A stretch of DNA of 6,973 nt from Pseudofrankia asymbiotica (lineage in GTDB: Bacteria > Actinomycetota > Actinomycetes > Frankiales > Frankiaceae): the NCBI RefSeq assembly GCF_001983105.1, contig NZ_MOMC01000008.1, forward strand, positions 148,360 through 155,332, written 5' to 3'. Shown here in pieces: positions 6,934 through 6,973 of this stretch (its first letter is position 1; each line of letters starts with the position of its first letter). The position numbers were made by a program, and so were the translations under genes. The notes beneath the pieces are model-generated. The model was not told the DNA's origin. It did not search any database and worked only from the letters and a program-made list of their open reading frames with translations.

Positions 6934-6973
6934 GCCCCGCGAGGGGTCTACCGGTGATCGCCGCTCGGTGTCG

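Larger units (their letters stand above)
4646..6973. mobile_element. Tn3-family transposon remnant, right end outside window
   Basis: The segment carries the N-terminal part of a Tn3-type transposase, a serine resolvase with a res-like upstream region, and an abortive-infection passenger gene, which together define Tn3-family content. The left boundary is tentatively put at 4646, where a 38-base terminal-repeat-like sequence begins with GGGG. The transposase is broken near 5430, so the element is not autonomous. The two sides of the break may come from different elements. The right boundary and any target duplication cannot be seen. Confidence 0.5.

Overview
The window is GC-rich actinobacterial DNA. 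GTG starts are frequent, a mycothiol-type enzyme family is present, and a flavin monooxygenase strongly resembles, from memory, the rifampicin monooxygenases of Nocardia and Streptomyces. A Nocardia or close relative is the most likely source; this is inference, since no rRNA or other marker gene is present.

Left part (1-2880), plus strand: three separate enzyme genes. They are a class I SAM methyltransferase (stop at 792), a maleylpyruvate-isomerase/DinB-like mycothiol-dependent family protein (887-1645), and a second, different SAM methyltransferase (1882-2643). The gaps of 94 and 236 bases, and TANNNT-like hexamers directly in front of the GTG starts, suggest separate, possibly leaderless, transcription rather than a tight operon. 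The 238-base gap to the convergent gene holds two perfect hairpins (23-bp and 15-bp stems) that look like back-to-back terminators.

Middle (2881-4425), minus strand: a group A FAD monooxygenase resembling rifampicin monooxygenase (Rox/RIFMO/Iri). It has a good ribosome binding site and an imperfect dyad just upstream, which could be a regulatory element.

Right part (about 4646-6973): a degraded Tn3-type mobile region. It contains the N-terminal DUF4158 part of a Tn3 transposase (4842 to about 5430, then broken), and on the opposite strand a serine resolvase (6872-6291) whose stop codon overlaps the GTG start of an abortive-infection-type gene with a HEPN-like C-terminus (6294-5473). A cluster of TGTCGAC motifs upstream of the resolvase looks like its res site and overlaps its promoter. 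The window ends inside or just beyond this site, so the far end of the element is not seen.

The most interesting unit is the overlapping resolvase-Abi gene pair: a putative anti-phage gene translationally tied to a transposon resolvase. It lies next to a likely antibiotic-inactivating monooxygenase.
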